Shown in pieces: positions 7,087 to 17,432 of a stretch of 64,000 nucleotides of DNA; position 1 is the first letter of the stretch, and every line of letters begins with the position of its first letter. The notes under the pieces were generated by a model that was not told the DNA's origin, did not search any database, and saw only the letters and a program-made list of their open reading frames with translations. This DNA comes from Candidatus Amunia macphersoniae (GTDB lineage: Bacteria; Chloroflexota; Dormibacteria; Aeolococcales; Aeolococcaceae). The stretch covers positions 1 through 64,000 of the forward strand of contig JAEKNN010000008.1 of NCBI GenBank assembly GCA_016464795.1, given 5' to 3'. Position numbers and translations under genes: made by a program.

Positions 7087-9258
7087 GTGGCGCTCACGCA
7101 GGCGGAGTACGAGCTGGCGTACGAGCAGCTCAACCGCCACCCCACCAAGGTCGAGCTCGGCATCATCGGCGCGCTCTGGAGCGAGCACTGCGGCTACAAG
7201 ACCAGCAAGCCGCTGCTCAAGCGCCTGCCCACCACCGGCGACAGAGTCCTCCAGGGCCCCGGTGAGAACGCCGGCGCCGTCGACATCGGCGACGGGCTCG
7301 CCGCGGTGTTCAAGATCGAGTCCCACAACCACCCCAGCGCCATCGAGCCATACCAGGGCGCGGCCACCGGGGTCGGCGGCATCCTCCGCGACATCTTCAC
7401 CATGGGCGCGCGCCCGGTCGCGCTGCTCGACTCGCTGCGCTTCGGCCCCCACGAGGAGGAGGCGCAGCGACATCTCTTCGACGGTGTCGTCGCCGGCATC
7501 GGCGGTTACGGCAACTGCATCGGCGTCCCCACCGTCGGCGGCGAGGTGTACTTCGACGAGTCGTATCGACACAACTGCCTGGTCAACGCCATGTGCGTCG
7601 GCATCATCGAGCACGACAAACTCACCCGCGCCGTCGCCAGCGGGGCCGGCAACAGCCTGCTGCTGGTCGGTGCCGACACCGGCCGGGACGGCATCCACGG
7701 CGCCACCTTCGCGTCAGTCCAGCTCGACGACAGCAGCGAGGAGCGCCGGCCCGCGGTGCAGGTGGGCAACCCCTTCCTCGAGAAGTGCTTGATGGAGGCG
7801 TGCCTGGAATTGGCCGGCGACCCGCGCGTGGTCGCCATGCAGGACCTCGGCGCCGCCGGGCTCACCAGCAGCACCGCCGAGCTGGCCCACCGCGGCGGCT
7901 GCGGCATCGACATCGACGTTGACCGTGTGTCCCGACGCGAGCAAGGCATGAACGCCTACGAGGTGATGCTCAGCGAGTCCCAGGAGCGAATGCTGCTGGT
8001 GGTGGCGCCGGAGCACGTCGCCGCCATCCAGGAGCGGTTCGCGCGCTGGGACCTGCACTCCGACGTGATCGGCACCATCACCGACAGCGCGCACATGGTC
8101 ATCCGCGAGGCGGGGGTGGTGGTGTGCGACCTGCCCCTGGGCATGCTCATCGACGAGGTGCCGTTGCGCCATCCGGAGACGCTGCGCCCGTCGGGGCTCG
8201 GCACGCTGCTGCGCAAGGACCCGCTCACAGGCCAGATGCCGTGGACCACGGGCGAGGCGCTGCTCAGGCTGCTGCACAGTCCCAACATCGGCAGCCGGCG
8301 CCCGGTGTTCCGCCGCTACGACCACCAGGTGGGCGATGACACGGTGATGCCGCCGGGCGGCGACGCGGCCCTGGTGCGAGTCCGCGGCACCCGCGGCGCG
8401 ATTGCCCTGGCGACCGACGGCAACGCCCGGTTTGCGGTGCTCGACCCGCGCGTCGGTGCCGCCATCGCCGTCTGCGAGGCGGCACGCAACGTGGTCGCCG
8501 TCGGCGCCACCCCGCTGGCGGTCACCAACTGCCTCAACTTCGGCAACCCCGAGAAGCCGGAGGTGTTCTGGCAGCTGCAGGAGGCGATCGAGGGCATCGC
8601 CGAGGCGTGCCGGGCGCTGGACGTGCCCGTGGTCAGCGGCAACGTCAGCCTCCACAACGACACCAACGGCATCAGCATCGATCCCACCGCGGTGATCGGC
8701 ATGGTCGGCCTCATCGACGACGTCGAACGCCGCATCGGCGCCGGCTTCGTCGCCGACGGTGACCTGGTGGGTGTGGTGGGCCCGGTGCTCGCCGAGCTGG
8801 GTGGCAGCGAGTACCAGCGGCTCACCGCGGGAGTCAATGAGGGCGCTCGCCCAGAGCTCGATCTGAAGCTGGAGCGACGAGTCCAGTCGTTCGTGCTCGA
8901 GGCCCATGCGGAGCGGTTGCTCAAGAGCTGCCACGACGTGTCCGACGGTGGAATCGCGGTCGCGCTGGCCGAGAGCTGCATCCTCGGAGGCCGTGGAGCG
9001 GTGGCCCGCATCCAAGAGTTGGTCGGCGTACGAACTGACACATCGCAGGTGGCCGGTATACTCTTCGGAGAGAGCCAGTCCCGATTCCTCATCAGCTTCG
9101 ACAAGGAGGCCTCAATGCCCCTGCAAGAGCTGGCCGGGCGGCACCGGATCCCACTGTCAGAGCTGGGTCGGACAGGCGGGGGACACATCCACGTCGACCT
9201 CGCCTTCGACGTGGATCTCAAACAGGCGCGCGAGGCGTACGAGACAGCTCTTGTCTGA
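7087..9258 (+). CDS. purL: Phosphoribosylformylglycinamidine synthase subunit PurL
   Basis: 723 residues, the catalytic ATP-dependent amidotransferase subunit of the small, PurSQ-dependent type. [41 protein letters not shown] and [15 protein letters not shown] form the ATP and FGAR binding region. The second half repeats the fold ([32 protein letters not shown]). The GTG at 7087 follows AGGAG and gives the expected N-terminus near [13 protein letters not shown]. The frame is also open for 16 codons further upstream, and the real start could be there. It ends just before purF. Confidence 0.95.
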   Translation: MALTQAEYELAYEQLNRHPTKVELGIIGALWSEHCGYKTSKPLLKRLPTTGDRVLQGPGENAGAVDIGDGLAAVFKIESHNHPSAIEPYQGAATGVGGILRDIFTMGARPVALLDSLRFGPHEEEAQRHLFDGVVAGIGGYGNCIGVPTVGGEVYFDESYRHNCLVNAMCVGIIEHDKLTRAVASGAGNSLLLVGADTGRDGIHGATFASVQLDDSSEERRPAVQVGNPFLEKCLMEACLELAGDPRVVAMQDLGAAGLTSSTAELAHRGGCGIDIDVDRVSRREQGMNAYEVMLSESQERMLLVVAPEHVAAIQERFARWDLHSDVIGTITDSAHMVIREAGVVVCDLPLGMLIDEVPLRHPETLRPSGLGTLLRKDPLTGQMPWTTGEALLRLLHSPNIGSRRPVFRRYDHQVGDDTVMPPGGDAALVRVRGTRGAIALATDGNARFAVLDPRVGAAIAVCEAARNVVAVGATPLAVTNCLNFGNPEKPEVFWQLQEAIEGIAEACRALDVPVVSGNVSLHNDTNGISIDPTAVIGMVGLIDDVERRIGAGFVADGDLVGVVGPVLAELGGSEYQRLTAGVNEGARPELDLKLERRVQSFVLEAHAERLLKSCHDVSDGGIAVALAESCILGGRGAVARIQELVGVRTDTSQVAGILFGESQSRFLISFDKEASMPLQELAGRHRIPLSELGRTGGGHIHVDLAFDVDLKQAREAYETALV

Positions 9259-9361
9259 CGCCTCGCCGCACCAGAGGCCAGCGGAGAGGATTCGCGCGAC
9301 CCTCGCTGAGTTCCACTCCTCTCGGGCGGACGCGGTTCACGGCACCGGTGGACCGTCGCCG

Positions 9362-10810
9362 ATGGACGTCGAGCGCATGCACGAGGAGTGCGGGCTGTTC
9401 GGCATCTTCTATCCCGGCGAGGACGTGGCCAACCTCACCTACTTCGGGCTCTACGCGTTGCAGCACCGCGGCCAGGAGTCGGCAGGCATCGGGGTCAGCG
9501 ACGGCCGCCAGATCAGCATGGTCAAGGAGATGGGCCTGGTCTCGCAGGTGTTCGACCAGGAGTCACTCGACGCCCTGCACGGCCACATCGCTGTTGGCCA
9601 CACCCGCTACAGCACCACCGGCAGCACCCGGCTGCCCAACGCGCAGCCGATGCGCTTCAACCATCCCACCATTGGCCCGTTCCTGCTGGCGCACAACGGC
9701 AACCTCATCAACGCTGCCGAGCTGCGCGACGAGCTGCGTGCCCAGGGCGTGGAGTTCGAGACCACCAGCGACACCGAGGCGCTCGGCCTGCTGCTGGCGC
9801 GCACGCCGGGTGAGACGCTCGACCAGGTGCTCGCCGCCGCGCTGCCGCGGGCCGAGGGGGCGTACTGCCTGCTGTTCCTGACCCGGGACTCGGTGGTGGC
9901 CGCGCGCGACCCCTTGGGCATCCGACCGATGGTGCTGGGTCGCTTCGGCGACGTCGACGCACCCGGCGGCACCGGCTACGTGATCACCAGCGAGACCTGC
10001 GCGCTCGACGTCGTCGGCGCCAAATTGGTGCTCGACGTCGAGCCGGGCGAGATCGTCAGCATCGACGCGTCGGGGGTGCGCAGCACCAAGATCCGCCGCA
10101 CCCAGACCAAGCGAGCGATGTGCTCCCTGGAGATGATCTACTTCGCGCGGCCCGACAGCGTGATGAGTGGAAAGTCGCTGTACGAGGCGCGCGGCAACAT
10201 GGGCCGCGAGCTGGCGCGCGAGGCACCAGCCGACGCCGACATCGTGATCACGGTGCCCGACAGTGCGACCCCGGCAGCCATCGGCTACGCCAACGAGTCC
10301 GGCATCCCGTTCGTCGAGGGGATGATCAAATCCCGTTACATCACCAGAACCTTCATCCAGCCGTCGCAAAAGCTGCGCGAGTCGGGCATCAGGCTGAAGT
10401 TCAACCCGATGCGGCACGTGCTCGAGGGCAAGCGGGTGGTGGTGGTCGATGACACCATCGTGCGCGGCACCACGTCACGACGGATCATCGAGGAGATTCG
10501 CCGCGCCGGAGCCACCGAGGTCCACATGCGGGTGGCGTCGCCACCGGTGATGTGGCCCTGCTTCATGGGCATCGACATCGCCTCGCGGAACGAGCTCATC
10601 GCCGCCCACAACAGCGTCGAGGAGGTGGGCCGGCTGCTGGAGACCGACTCGCTCCACTACCTCTCGATCGCCGGACTGCGCCGAGCGATGGGGCAGCCGA
10701 GCGGTGAGGGGTTCTGCTTCGCCTGCTTCAACGGGAGTTACCCAGTGGCGGTGCCGCAGGGCCTTGAGGCGGACAAGCTGGCGCTGGAGATCCCGCTGGC
10801 GACCGGCTGA
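9362..10810 (+). CDS. purF: Amidophosphoribosyltransferase PurF
   Basis: 482 residues; first committed step of purine synthesis, making phosphoribosylamine from PRPP and glutamine. The propeptide MDVERMHEE is followed by CGLFGIF, whose Cys becomes the N-terminal nucleophile. LQHRGQESAGI, VGHTRYSTTGS and LAHNGNLINAAEL belong to the Ntn glutaminase domain. The PRPP loop is VVVVDDTIVRGTTSRRI. ATG 9362 is preferred; an in-frame TTG within the end of purL would add about 37 residues without family similarity. The C-terminal GFCFACFNGSYPVAVP is typical of PurF. Confidence 0.95.
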   Translation: MDVERMHEECGLFGIFYPGEDVANLTYFGLYALQHRGQESAGIGVSDGRQISMVKEMGLVSQVFDQESLDALHGHIAVGHTRYSTTGSTRLPNAQPMRFNHPTIGPFLLAHNGNLINAAELRDELRAQGVEFETTSDTEALGLLLARTPGETLDQVLAAALPRAEGAYCLLFLTRDSVVAARDPLGIRPMVLGRFGDVDAPGGTGYVITSETCALDVVGAKLVLDVEPGEIVSIDASGVRSTKIRRTQTKRAMCSLEMIYFARPDSVMSGKSLYEARGNMGRELAREAPADADIVITVPDSATPAAIGYANESGIPFVEGMIKSRYITRTFIQPSQKLRESGIRLKFNPMRHVLEGKRVVVVDDTIVRGTTSRRIIEEIRRAGATEVHMRVASPPVMWPCFMGIDIASRNELIAAHNSVEEVGRLLETDSLHYLSIAGLRRAMGQPSGEGFCFACFNGSYPVAVPQGLEADKLALEIPLATG

Positions 10811-10979
10811 TTCTAGACAGCCAAATCAGAGGTTCAATCCTCTTTCCCCAGCGCTACCGTCTCGACAGCGACCTCATCGACTGCGACGTCTGACAAGTCG
10901 AATGCGCCCTTCGCGAGCACCTTGACGGCTCAGATCAGATCACGAGGCTGCGACTCGTGCTCACCCATACCGCAGTTAA
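10811..10979. other. Intergenic stretch after purF with a weak hairpin
   Basis: No gene was recognised. AGAGG-TTCAAT-CCTCT at 10828-10843, followed by TT, is a short hairpin just after purF and may be a weak terminator. It also looks superficially like a tRNA T-arm, but the loop has six bases rather than seven and no other tRNA parts are present. Confidence 0.3.
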
Positions 10980-11310
10980 CTGCTCGGCAATGCCCCTTAC
11001 GAGTGGGTGAATCCCAGCCTACGCGAAAGCTACGTGCGCTGCGTCGTCGATGCCGGCCAGCGACTCTCACAATTGCTGGAGCAGTCGGGTGACATGGAGG
11101 GTGCCGCTGGCGGAGGGCGCGATCGATGCTGCCGAGCATGCCCTCGCCGCCGACCGCGACGACGAGGAACTCTATCGGCGGCTCATGCAGCTCCAGATCG
11201 CCGTGGGTCGCACCTATGCTGCGAAGGGCGTCTTCCGCGAGCTGGAAGCACATCTCTCCGAGATCGATGCCGAGCCGGCGGAGGAGTCAGCTCGGCTGCT
11301 CCGGCAGTAG
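10980..11310 (+). pseudogene. Remnant of a BTAD (SARP-type activator) domain, frameshifted
   Basis: Two overlapping frames join into one recognisable bacterial transcriptional activator domain. The first, from 10980, reads LLGNAPYEWVNPSLRESYV and then AGQRLSQLLEQSGDMEGA. The second, about 11098 onward, reads GAIDAAEHALAADRDDEELYRRLMQLQIAVGRTYAA and ends with the paired-helix tail at 11310. A frameshift near 11098 separates them, and no DNA-binding or ATPase domain precedes the fragment. It is the C-terminal leftover of an actinobacterial-style regulator, lying at the boundary between the purine region and the defence island. Confidence 0.7.
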
Positions 11311-11365
11311 GTAGCCATCCCACGACGAAAAGGAGCGGCTCAGCCGGTGCTGGCGTCAACCGATG

Positions 11366-14300
11366 TCAACGTTGTTCGAAACCATACGTGCGGAGGTGAA
11401 GAGTGCGAGCGTTCTCGCTCACGGTGCGCACGAGGTCGTCATCGAAACCAGCTTCACTCGTTGCTTCGATCTCTACCGTCACCTCGATCTCAGCCTCAAC
11501 GAGTCTCGTCAAGTGCTCAATGAGCTCCGCCGTGAGTGTCGCAAAGTCGCGGTTTGCTCGTCGCGGGTCTAGTCCCGCTGTGCCGTGAAAACGATGCGGT
11601 CGTGTCGGCGCGGCAACATCGGCCCTGTCTTGCACTTCGCCCGTAGCGGTTATCGTTTCGAGTGGCCCCGTTGGCGTGGCCGTCGTGGCAGTGCGCTCGA
11701 TGGCCGCCTCCTGCAGCTGACGAGTTGCCGCGACAGGCTTCACGAGTAGCGTGGTGCCTGTGACGATTGCTTCGCCGCGTGACCCCGTGCCGAGAGGAAC
11801 AAGACCGACATATCTGTGCGTCGCCTCGTCGTAACGCTCGGCCAGAGCAAACCCCTCCGTATCGCCGAGGAGCTGATGGGGACCCGAGGCCACCGCCTGT
11901 TCCAGCACAACCCGATCGCGAAGCCGTGGGAGGTAGACATACCTTGCGAGGTGCTCCCACACCTCCGCTACGGTTACATGGTCGCCCTGCCACAGTGGCA
12001 CGCGGTCAAGCTCCAAGCGCAGGAGCACGGGTGTGTAGACAACGTTGAGATGGTTATCGTTGACGAGCTTCATAGACGCACGCGTTGCCAGGCCGCCCGC
12101 CCCGTTGAGCCGGACGGTATCGAATCCGATGGAACCCCTCGGATCCGGCTGCGTCGGCACGAGCATCCAGTGGAAAGCCTCGGTCATGCGCAGACGCACA
12201 GCTTGGTCGGAATGACCGACCTTGGTCTCAACCTGATTCTCTTGAAAGGGGTCTAGATTGAGCTGTGCCTTCTCTTTGCGAATCGAGTCCCAGGCTACAT
12301 ATTCAGCCGTTGCTTGAAGCAGTTCCTCGAGACGCCGGTGATCAGGTGCGAGGAACACGACCATATTCCGATAGAGCCGCGGGGATGATCCGCGTCGTTC
12401 GACGATATCCGTAGCGGCACGCAGGGCGGACGACTCTCCTGAGCGTGGGATGTGGGCGGTATCGGGGCCGAAGATTACCAAGCGGACCTGATCGTCGTCT
12501 GCTACCTCGCCACTTGACGTTGGCGCGACGTGTACCGCTGCGAACTCGCCCCGCTGGCCCCGTCCAGTGCTGTCGTCTCGCAGGCGTCGCAGGAGCTCGA
12601 CCGATATTTCGTCCCCTGGGCGCTCGGAGTAGCGGGCGGCGCGGTCCCGCGCAATTCGCGTGACGGACGGTTGGGTGTCATACCAGTATCGGGTACCGTC
12701 GACGTACATGTAGGTGGCACGGTCGGTCAGCCTGCGGAGCGCATCGGCGTAGGTCCCGATCGTCTCTCCTGGGTAGACGCATCCAAGCCGCACCCCCCTG
12801 TCTTCGAGGCCGCGATTGGCGCTGCGGAGCGTCGGAGCCGAGCCGAGGAAGACCGTACGAGCGACGCGCCGTGCGGCGAAGTAGCGGCCAAGCGTCTGGT
12901 TCTCGCGGTCGAGCTCTGCTGGCAGCGAACCGTCGCCGTCGATGTCAGCGTCGACGATTGGTTTCCAGTTGTCCTCCAGGTAATGGGTCAGCTCAGCGAG
13001 CACAGTCGAGTCATCAAGCGGCACGCTGCCCGGAAGGATGAGAGCGGAGCGATCACCTCGGTGCCACAGTGAGTGGATGACAGCTGCCATGAGCCGCAGC
13101 ACACCACGCGTGCGCTGGAACCGTTCCAGCGCTGACCAATCCTCGTAGAGCCGGGCGAAGAGCTCGGGATGGATGGGGTATGCCGCCTTGATCCGGTCGA
13201 CGTATCGTGGCTCTCGGCACTCGGGCGGAAACTCGCGGCTCTCCAGCCGGTACAGTTCGCCAAAGGCGCGCGCCGTGGCGTCCCGCGCTGCGTACCGCGC
13301 TGGATCCGTCAGCGGTTCGAAAAGGCGACGGCGGACGATTTCGAAGCTTTCTTCCGCACTGGCGGGGCGCCACGCCGACTCCATGCGGCCGACAACAATG
13401 CGCAATCGGGCAAGCGCTTCACGACCGCCCACCCCGCCGACCTCTATGCCTGAACCCGCTTCACCGCTGGTGGGGTCCGACGCAGGTATGGAGATCACCA
13501 CAAGCGTGCCCGGTGTGGCCCTCGCTGCCTCCGTCAGCGCTTGGGCAAACGAAAAGTGCGCATCGAAGCTGCCGGCTGGGAGGTCATCGCGACTGTAGAG
13601 CTGACGCGCGTACGCTACCCACTCGTCGATAAGGATCAGCGCTGGCCCGTTGGCACGGAACAGTTCACCGAGGGCGGCACCAGGATTCGTGCCTGTGCGG
13701 TCAGCCTCAGCCACCAAGGCGTAGCCATCACGGCCCCCCAGTTGCCAGGCCAACTCTCCCCACAGTGTGCGCACTTCGGTCCCGTCGGGCTTGATGACGG
13801 GCTGACCAGGTGCGATGGCCGTACCGACCAGCACCGCGCGGTGGACCTGAGGTAGCTTGTCGAGCCCGGCAGTGCGGACGAGATCCTGCGTTTCCTGCGG
13901 CAACCGATCGAGTGGGAGCCCAGAGAACAGGTGATAGAGAGCAAGCAATGAGTGGGTCTTGCCGCCTCCGAAATTGGTCTGCAGGTCGACCACTGGCACA
14001 CCGCCGTGCCCAACGAGGCGCTGCGCTGCCTGGGTCAGGAGCTGGCGCAGCCCGTCGGTCAGGTACGTGCGCCGGAAGAACTCAACCGGATCGACATACT
14101 CGGCTGCACCGTCGCCGCGATACACCTGGGCAAGGTCGGCGGCGAACTCCGCTTGGGCGAAAGTACCAGCAGCGACGTCAGAGTGCGGAGTGACGACCTC
14201 TCGCCATGGCGCCAGCGCACCGGTGGGCGCACCGACCGCGGTCGGAGTCCGCGCCGCCTTGCGTGCCGCCTCCTCGTAACGCTGCCGCAGGATCTCCTCC

Positions 14301-14698
14301 TTCGCACGTCCGACCTCATCTGCCTGTTCAGCAGCAGATACGGCCGACAGCAGCGCTTGCGATGCGTCGAGAGCCCTGTATGCGTCGTCGGTGTTGAATC
14401 CCTCGTTGTGCGCCCAGCGGTCGCGAGCGTCGCGCAGCAGGCTGATCATAGTGCGCTCGCTGCGGCCCAGCACCTTCGAGAAGACGGGGTTCCAGAAGTC
14501 CCAGAGCACCTTGAGCTGGAACTGCGGATCGGTGATCGAAACCTTGCGTCCCGGCGCCGGCCCCGCGGCGGCCACAGTGGCCATCCAGTCAGCGCCGTTC
14601 GGCGTGGAAGCGCGCATCTGTCCATCGACGAAGGGAGCAAGTCCAACGGCGAGCAGCTCGAGAGCTTTGCCTATCCGGTCTCGGTTGCTCGTCGCCAT
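11366..14698 (-). CDS. DUF499 AAA+ ATPase of an Hma-like defence cassette
   Basis: 1110 residues (COG1483-type). The N-terminal ~120 residues (RIGKALELLAVGLAPFVDGQ, then SLLRDARDRWAHNEGF) resemble the Swt1-type HEPN-like domain, with a possible R-x4-H (Arg93/His98 area). A Walker A motif, NFGGGKTHS, is at about 242-250, and ALILIDEWV is the likely Walker B. The long C-terminal part carries the conserved DUF499 segments. The ATG at 14698 follows GGAGG at good spacing, 13 bases after the methylase gene. Genes of this family occur with DUF1156 methylases and SNF2-type helicases in defence islands; I recall that trio being called Hma. The enzymatic role is unproven. Confidence 0.85.
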   Translation of the reverse strand: MATSNRDRIGKALELLAVGLAPFVDGQMRASTPNGADWMATVAAAGPAPGRKVSITDPQFQLKVLWDFWNPVFSKVLGRSERTMISLLRDARDRWAHNEGFNTDDAYRALDASQALLSAVSAAEQADEVGRAKEEILRQRYEEAARKAARTPTAVGAPTGALAPWREVVTPHSDVAAGTFAQAEFAADLAQVYRGDGAAEYVDPVEFFRRTYLTDGLRQLLTQAAQRLVGHGGVPVVDLQTNFGGGKTHSLLALYHLFSGLPLDRLPQETQDLVRTAGLDKLPQVHRAVLVGTAIAPGQPVIKPDGTEVRTLWGELAWQLGGRDGYALVAEADRTGTNPGAALGELFRANGPALILIDEWVAYARQLYSRDDLPAGSFDAHFSFAQALTEAARATPGTLVVISIPASDPTSGEAGSGIEVGGVGGREALARLRIVVGRMESAWRPASAEESFEIVRRRLFEPLTDPARYAARDATARAFGELYRLESREFPPECREPRYVDRIKAAYPIHPELFARLYEDWSALERFQRTRGVLRLMAAVIHSLWHRGDRSALILPGSVPLDDSTVLAELTHYLEDNWKPIVDADIDGDGSLPAELDRENQTLGRYFAARRVARTVFLGSAPTLRSANRGLEDRGVRLGCVYPGETIGTYADALRRLTDRATYMYVDGTRYWYDTQPSVTRIARDRAARYSERPGDEISVELLRRLRDDSTGRGQRGEFAAVHVAPTSSGEVADDDQVRLVIFGPDTAHIPRSGESSALRAATDIVERRGSSPRLYRNMVVFLAPDHRRLEELLQATAEYVAWDSIRKEKAQLNLDPFQENQVETKVGHSDQAVRLRMTEAFHWMLVPTQPDPRGSIGFDTVRLNGAGGLATRASMKLVNDNHLNVVYTPVLLRLELDRVPLWQGDHVTVAEVWEHLARYVYLPRLRDRVVLEQAVASGPHQLLGDTEGFALAERYDEATHRYVGLVPLGTGSRGEAIVTGTTLLVKPVAATRQLQEAAIERTATTATPTGPLETITATGEVQDRADVAAPTRPHRFHGTAGLDPRRANRDFATLTAELIEHLTRLVEAEIEVTVEIEATSEAGFDDDLVRTVSENARTLHLRTYGFEQR

Positions 14699-14711
14699 CA
14701 GACGCCTCCAC

Positions 14712-17417
14712 TCACAACATCGTCTCCTGCACTCCCACTGTCGGCCGTGCCGCCGCCAGTCGCGTGATCTCTGGCCACGACGTGACCAGCGAGTTGAAAG
14801 CCAGCGCATCCGCCGCCCAGCCTCGCCGCTCCGAACTCACGAATAGACGGTAGGCAAGATCGCGGGCAGGCTCCGCTAGTCCACTTGCCCGCGCCAGCAG
14901 GTCGGCGGCCACCTCCTCTCCGTCGGCGTCCAAGGTACGAATGAGATGCTGCGCCAGCGCCCAGACGCTCGCTTGGACGTCGCCACGATCCCATTCGCCG
15001 TCCAGCTCATCCCATCGGAGAAGCCGCACAACTCCGGCCCGTGAATGCACGATCCCGATCTCAGCAAGACGGTCAACGGACGTGACCTTCGCCTTCGACA
15101 ACGTTTCTGCGTCGCCGTACCGCCCAGGCGTGAATCCGTGCTGCTCGAACCACGCGATCGCCCAGCGCGTGTCTGGATCGAACTCACCTTCCTGTTCCGC
15201 AAGAACCTCATCCAAGGCTTGGTTGATCAGGCCGAGCGCTGTACGCACACGCATGAGCGACCCATCCGATTCCACCACTTTGGCGTAACGCGAGAAAACC
15301 GCCATTCCCGGTCCGATTGCCGCTTGGGCGAGGTCCACTGGAGCCACGTTGCCTTCTTGGAGCTCTCGTAGTGCGCGAGGAAGACTGGACTGCAGCGCCG
15401 CAAGGAACCCCTTTCGGTCAGTGATCCCGGCATCCACGGCACGCGGTCGGCAAACCAACACGATGGATGAAGCGAGGGCGTTGCTTGCCTGGCCGCGCAT
15501 GCGATTACTCAGCTCGGTGCGGATCGGCCACGTCCCAGTGATTGCAAAGCCGGAGCGGAGCAACCCCTCCAACATCGTCTCCCAGCCGGTAGACGCGAGA
15601 CCGTGGTCCGAGGAATCTTCGGCTTGTTTGAAGGCGTAGAAGACGGTCATTGGGATGTCCGCACTCATTTCTGGAGCGAGAAGCCGGAAGACACGCTCGA
15701 ACCCTTCCTCGAATGCCCGCTCTGCCGCCTTCTGATCCCCACCTGAGCGATACGGATCCGCCACTAGCTCGGCGGCTTTCGGAGTGAGGACCGTCGAGAA
15801 CAACGTCGGGTATAGCCGTTGTATTGAGCGTCGCAGCCAGACATAAAAGAAGTCCGAGAGATCAGCGTATCCAACGTTGTCGTAGTAAGGCGGATCAGTG
15901 CAGACAGCGTAGTGCTGTGAGCTGATAGCAGTCGTCGCGGCATCTGCCTGACTTACGTGGGCCTCGGATCGTGCTGGCAAGTTTCGCAGAACCTCACTGA
16001 GCGTGCCCAGTGATACAGCGAAGTCACCCGCGGACTTTGAGAACAGGCCGCATTCTCCAAAGTCCCAGATCATTTGGATCGCTTGACGGCTAAAAAGGTT
16101 GCGGACTTGTGTCTTTGTGTTCTCCCAGCGGCACAATGAGTTCTGGATATCGGAAAGCCGACTCACCCCCAAGGCCAGATACGTCGACACTGCATCGGCA
16201 TACGTTTCATCACCACCGTCTGCGACTACGCGTTCGCGCGCGTCCATAACCAAGTCTGAAAACGTGGTAAGAGCGATGAGCTGGCGGTTGGTGAACAGGT
16301 CGGCGTGATGCGTCATGCCATAATTTGGTGCTGTCAAGTATCGAGGGTTGTACGGGATCTCGGTGGTCGGCACGTCCTCCGGGCGCGGGACGTCCGCGGC
16401 CCGCTCATGTGCTTCATCCGCTGGCAGAAACGTACGGCCACGCTTTCCTTCGGCAACGATCGCTATCAGCTGGGAGCCGATCCGTCCGGCTTTGCCTTCT
16501 AGCCGAATGTGAGGAAGCGGGACAGGCGAATGGCAGACGAGACAGACAGCGCCGGTGCGCAAGATCGTGCCGTCCAGGGATCCGTCTTGACTACTGGCGA
16601 TGTCGAAGCGAACTCGCTTACCCTCCACGACAGGTCGGAGCCACGTCTCCTTCCCCTTCTTCTTCGCCAAGGCAAACGAGCGAATGAGCGGCATCACGGA
16701 TCCACAAGCAGGGTTGGGACAGACGACGTTCCGCGCCCACAGCCACGCGATCACTGTGGCATGATCACCGTCGGGCAACGTCGCGTCGGGGTAGAGGTGA
16801 CCGATCCGACCCTGCGCCTCCTGGCGCATCCAGGCTCCATAGTGGCGCACGTCTTCGGCCAGGCCCTGGGCACCCCCCCACGGCCGCACGTCGAGCACCC
16901 CTGCGTTTGCATTGGGATGTATCGGCGGCCGGCCGGCGAAGTAAGCCGGCAACTCGACGAGCGCCTTGGTGATGAGCACCGCCACGGGGTTCAGGTCGCT
17001 GGCATGTGCCTCCAGGCCCAGTCGCTGCGCCTCTAGCGGAATCGATCCGCCACCCGCGAATGGGTCAAGCACTGGAGGGAGGTGATCGCCGAGCGAACGC
17101 TGGATCTCAGCCCTCGCCGCGCTGAGGATCTGTTCGTTGTTGGAGTTTTCCCAGAGCACGAGCTGCTCGATCAGCCGGAACAGACGTTGCCTTTCCGCGG
17201 CTTGAGCTTCAGGCGTGGTGAAGCGCTCGGGGTAGGACGAGGGGTCGTCGACGAGCTGGGCGAAGAGCACTGCCCGGCAAGCGGCAAGCGGACGTCGCGC
17301 CCACCACAGATGCATGGTGGACGGGTGGCCGTGGCGAATCGACTTCTCGCGGGCCGCCTCGGCGTTGATCGCCTCCAGCGGGATCGCCACCTCGATCAGC
17401 TTGCGCCGGCTGCTCAA
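14712..17417 (-). CDS. DUF1156 adenine-specific DNA methyltransferase with zinc ribbon
   Basis: 901 residues (COG1743-type). The N-terminus (LIEVAIPLEAINAEAAREKS, HPSTMHLWWARRPLAA) is the DUF1156 signature. The SAM-binding motif DPFAGGGS is at 118-125 and the catalytic DPPYYD at 508-513, giving the order expected for an amino-methyltransferase. Between them a zinc ribbon is likely: C233, C238, C292 and C295. Translation appears to begin at TTG (17417) five bases after AGGAGG; an ATG nearby is out of frame and stops at once. It should methylate host DNA so that the partner helicase and ATPase can tell self from phage. The sequence target is unknown. Confidence 0.9.
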   Translation of the reverse strand: MSSRRKLIEVAIPLEAINAEAAREKSIRHGHPSTMHLWWARRPLAACRAVLFAQLVDDPSSYPERFTTPEAQAAERQRLFRLIEQLVLWENSNNEQILSAARAEIQRSLGDHLPPVLDPFAGGGSIPLEAQRLGLEAHASDLNPVAVLITKALVELPAYFAGRPPIHPNANAGVLDVRPWGGAQGLAEDVRHYGAWMRQEAQGRIGHLYPDATLPDGDHATVIAWLWARNVVCPNPACGSVMPLIRSFALAKKKGKETWLRPVVEGKRVRFDIASSQDGSLDGTILRTGAVCLVCHSPVPLPHIRLEGKAGRIGSQLIAIVAEGKRGRTFLPADEAHERAADVPRPEDVPTTEIPYNPRYLTAPNYGMTHHADLFTNRQLIALTTFSDLVMDARERVVADGGDETYADAVSTYLALGVSRLSDIQNSLCRWENTKTQVRNLFSRQAIQMIWDFGECGLFSKSAGDFAVSLGTLSEVLRNLPARSEAHVSQADAATTAISSQHYAVCTDPPYYDNVGYADLSDFFYVWLRRSIQRLYPTLFSTVLTPKAAELVADPYRSGGDQKAAERAFEEGFERVFRLLAPEMSADIPMTVFYAFKQAEDSSDHGLASTGWETMLEGLLRSGFAITGTWPIRTELSNRMRGQASNALASSIVLVCRPRAVDAGITDRKGFLAALQSSLPRALRELQEGNVAPVDLAQAAIGPGMAVFSRYAKVVESDGSLMRVRTALGLINQALDEVLAEQEGEFDPDTRWAIAWFEQHGFTPGRYGDAETLSKAKVTSVDRLAEIGIVHSRAGVVRLLRWDELDGEWDRGDVQASVWALAQHLIRTLDADGEEVAADLLARASGLAEPARDLAYRLFVSSERRGWAADALAFNSLVTSWPEITRLAAARPTVGVQETML

Positions 17418-17432
17418 CTCATCCTCCTCTCC

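Noticed and set aside
7714..9015. 433-codon frame on the - strand inside purL
   Set aside because: Antisense shadow of a conserved gene in GC-rich DNA, low-complexity composition.
10828..10846. tRNA-like T-arm (AGAGG-TTCAAT-CCTCT) after purF
   Set aside because: The loop has six bases instead of seven and no D-arm, anticodon arm or acceptor stem could be found around it; more likely a small hairpin.
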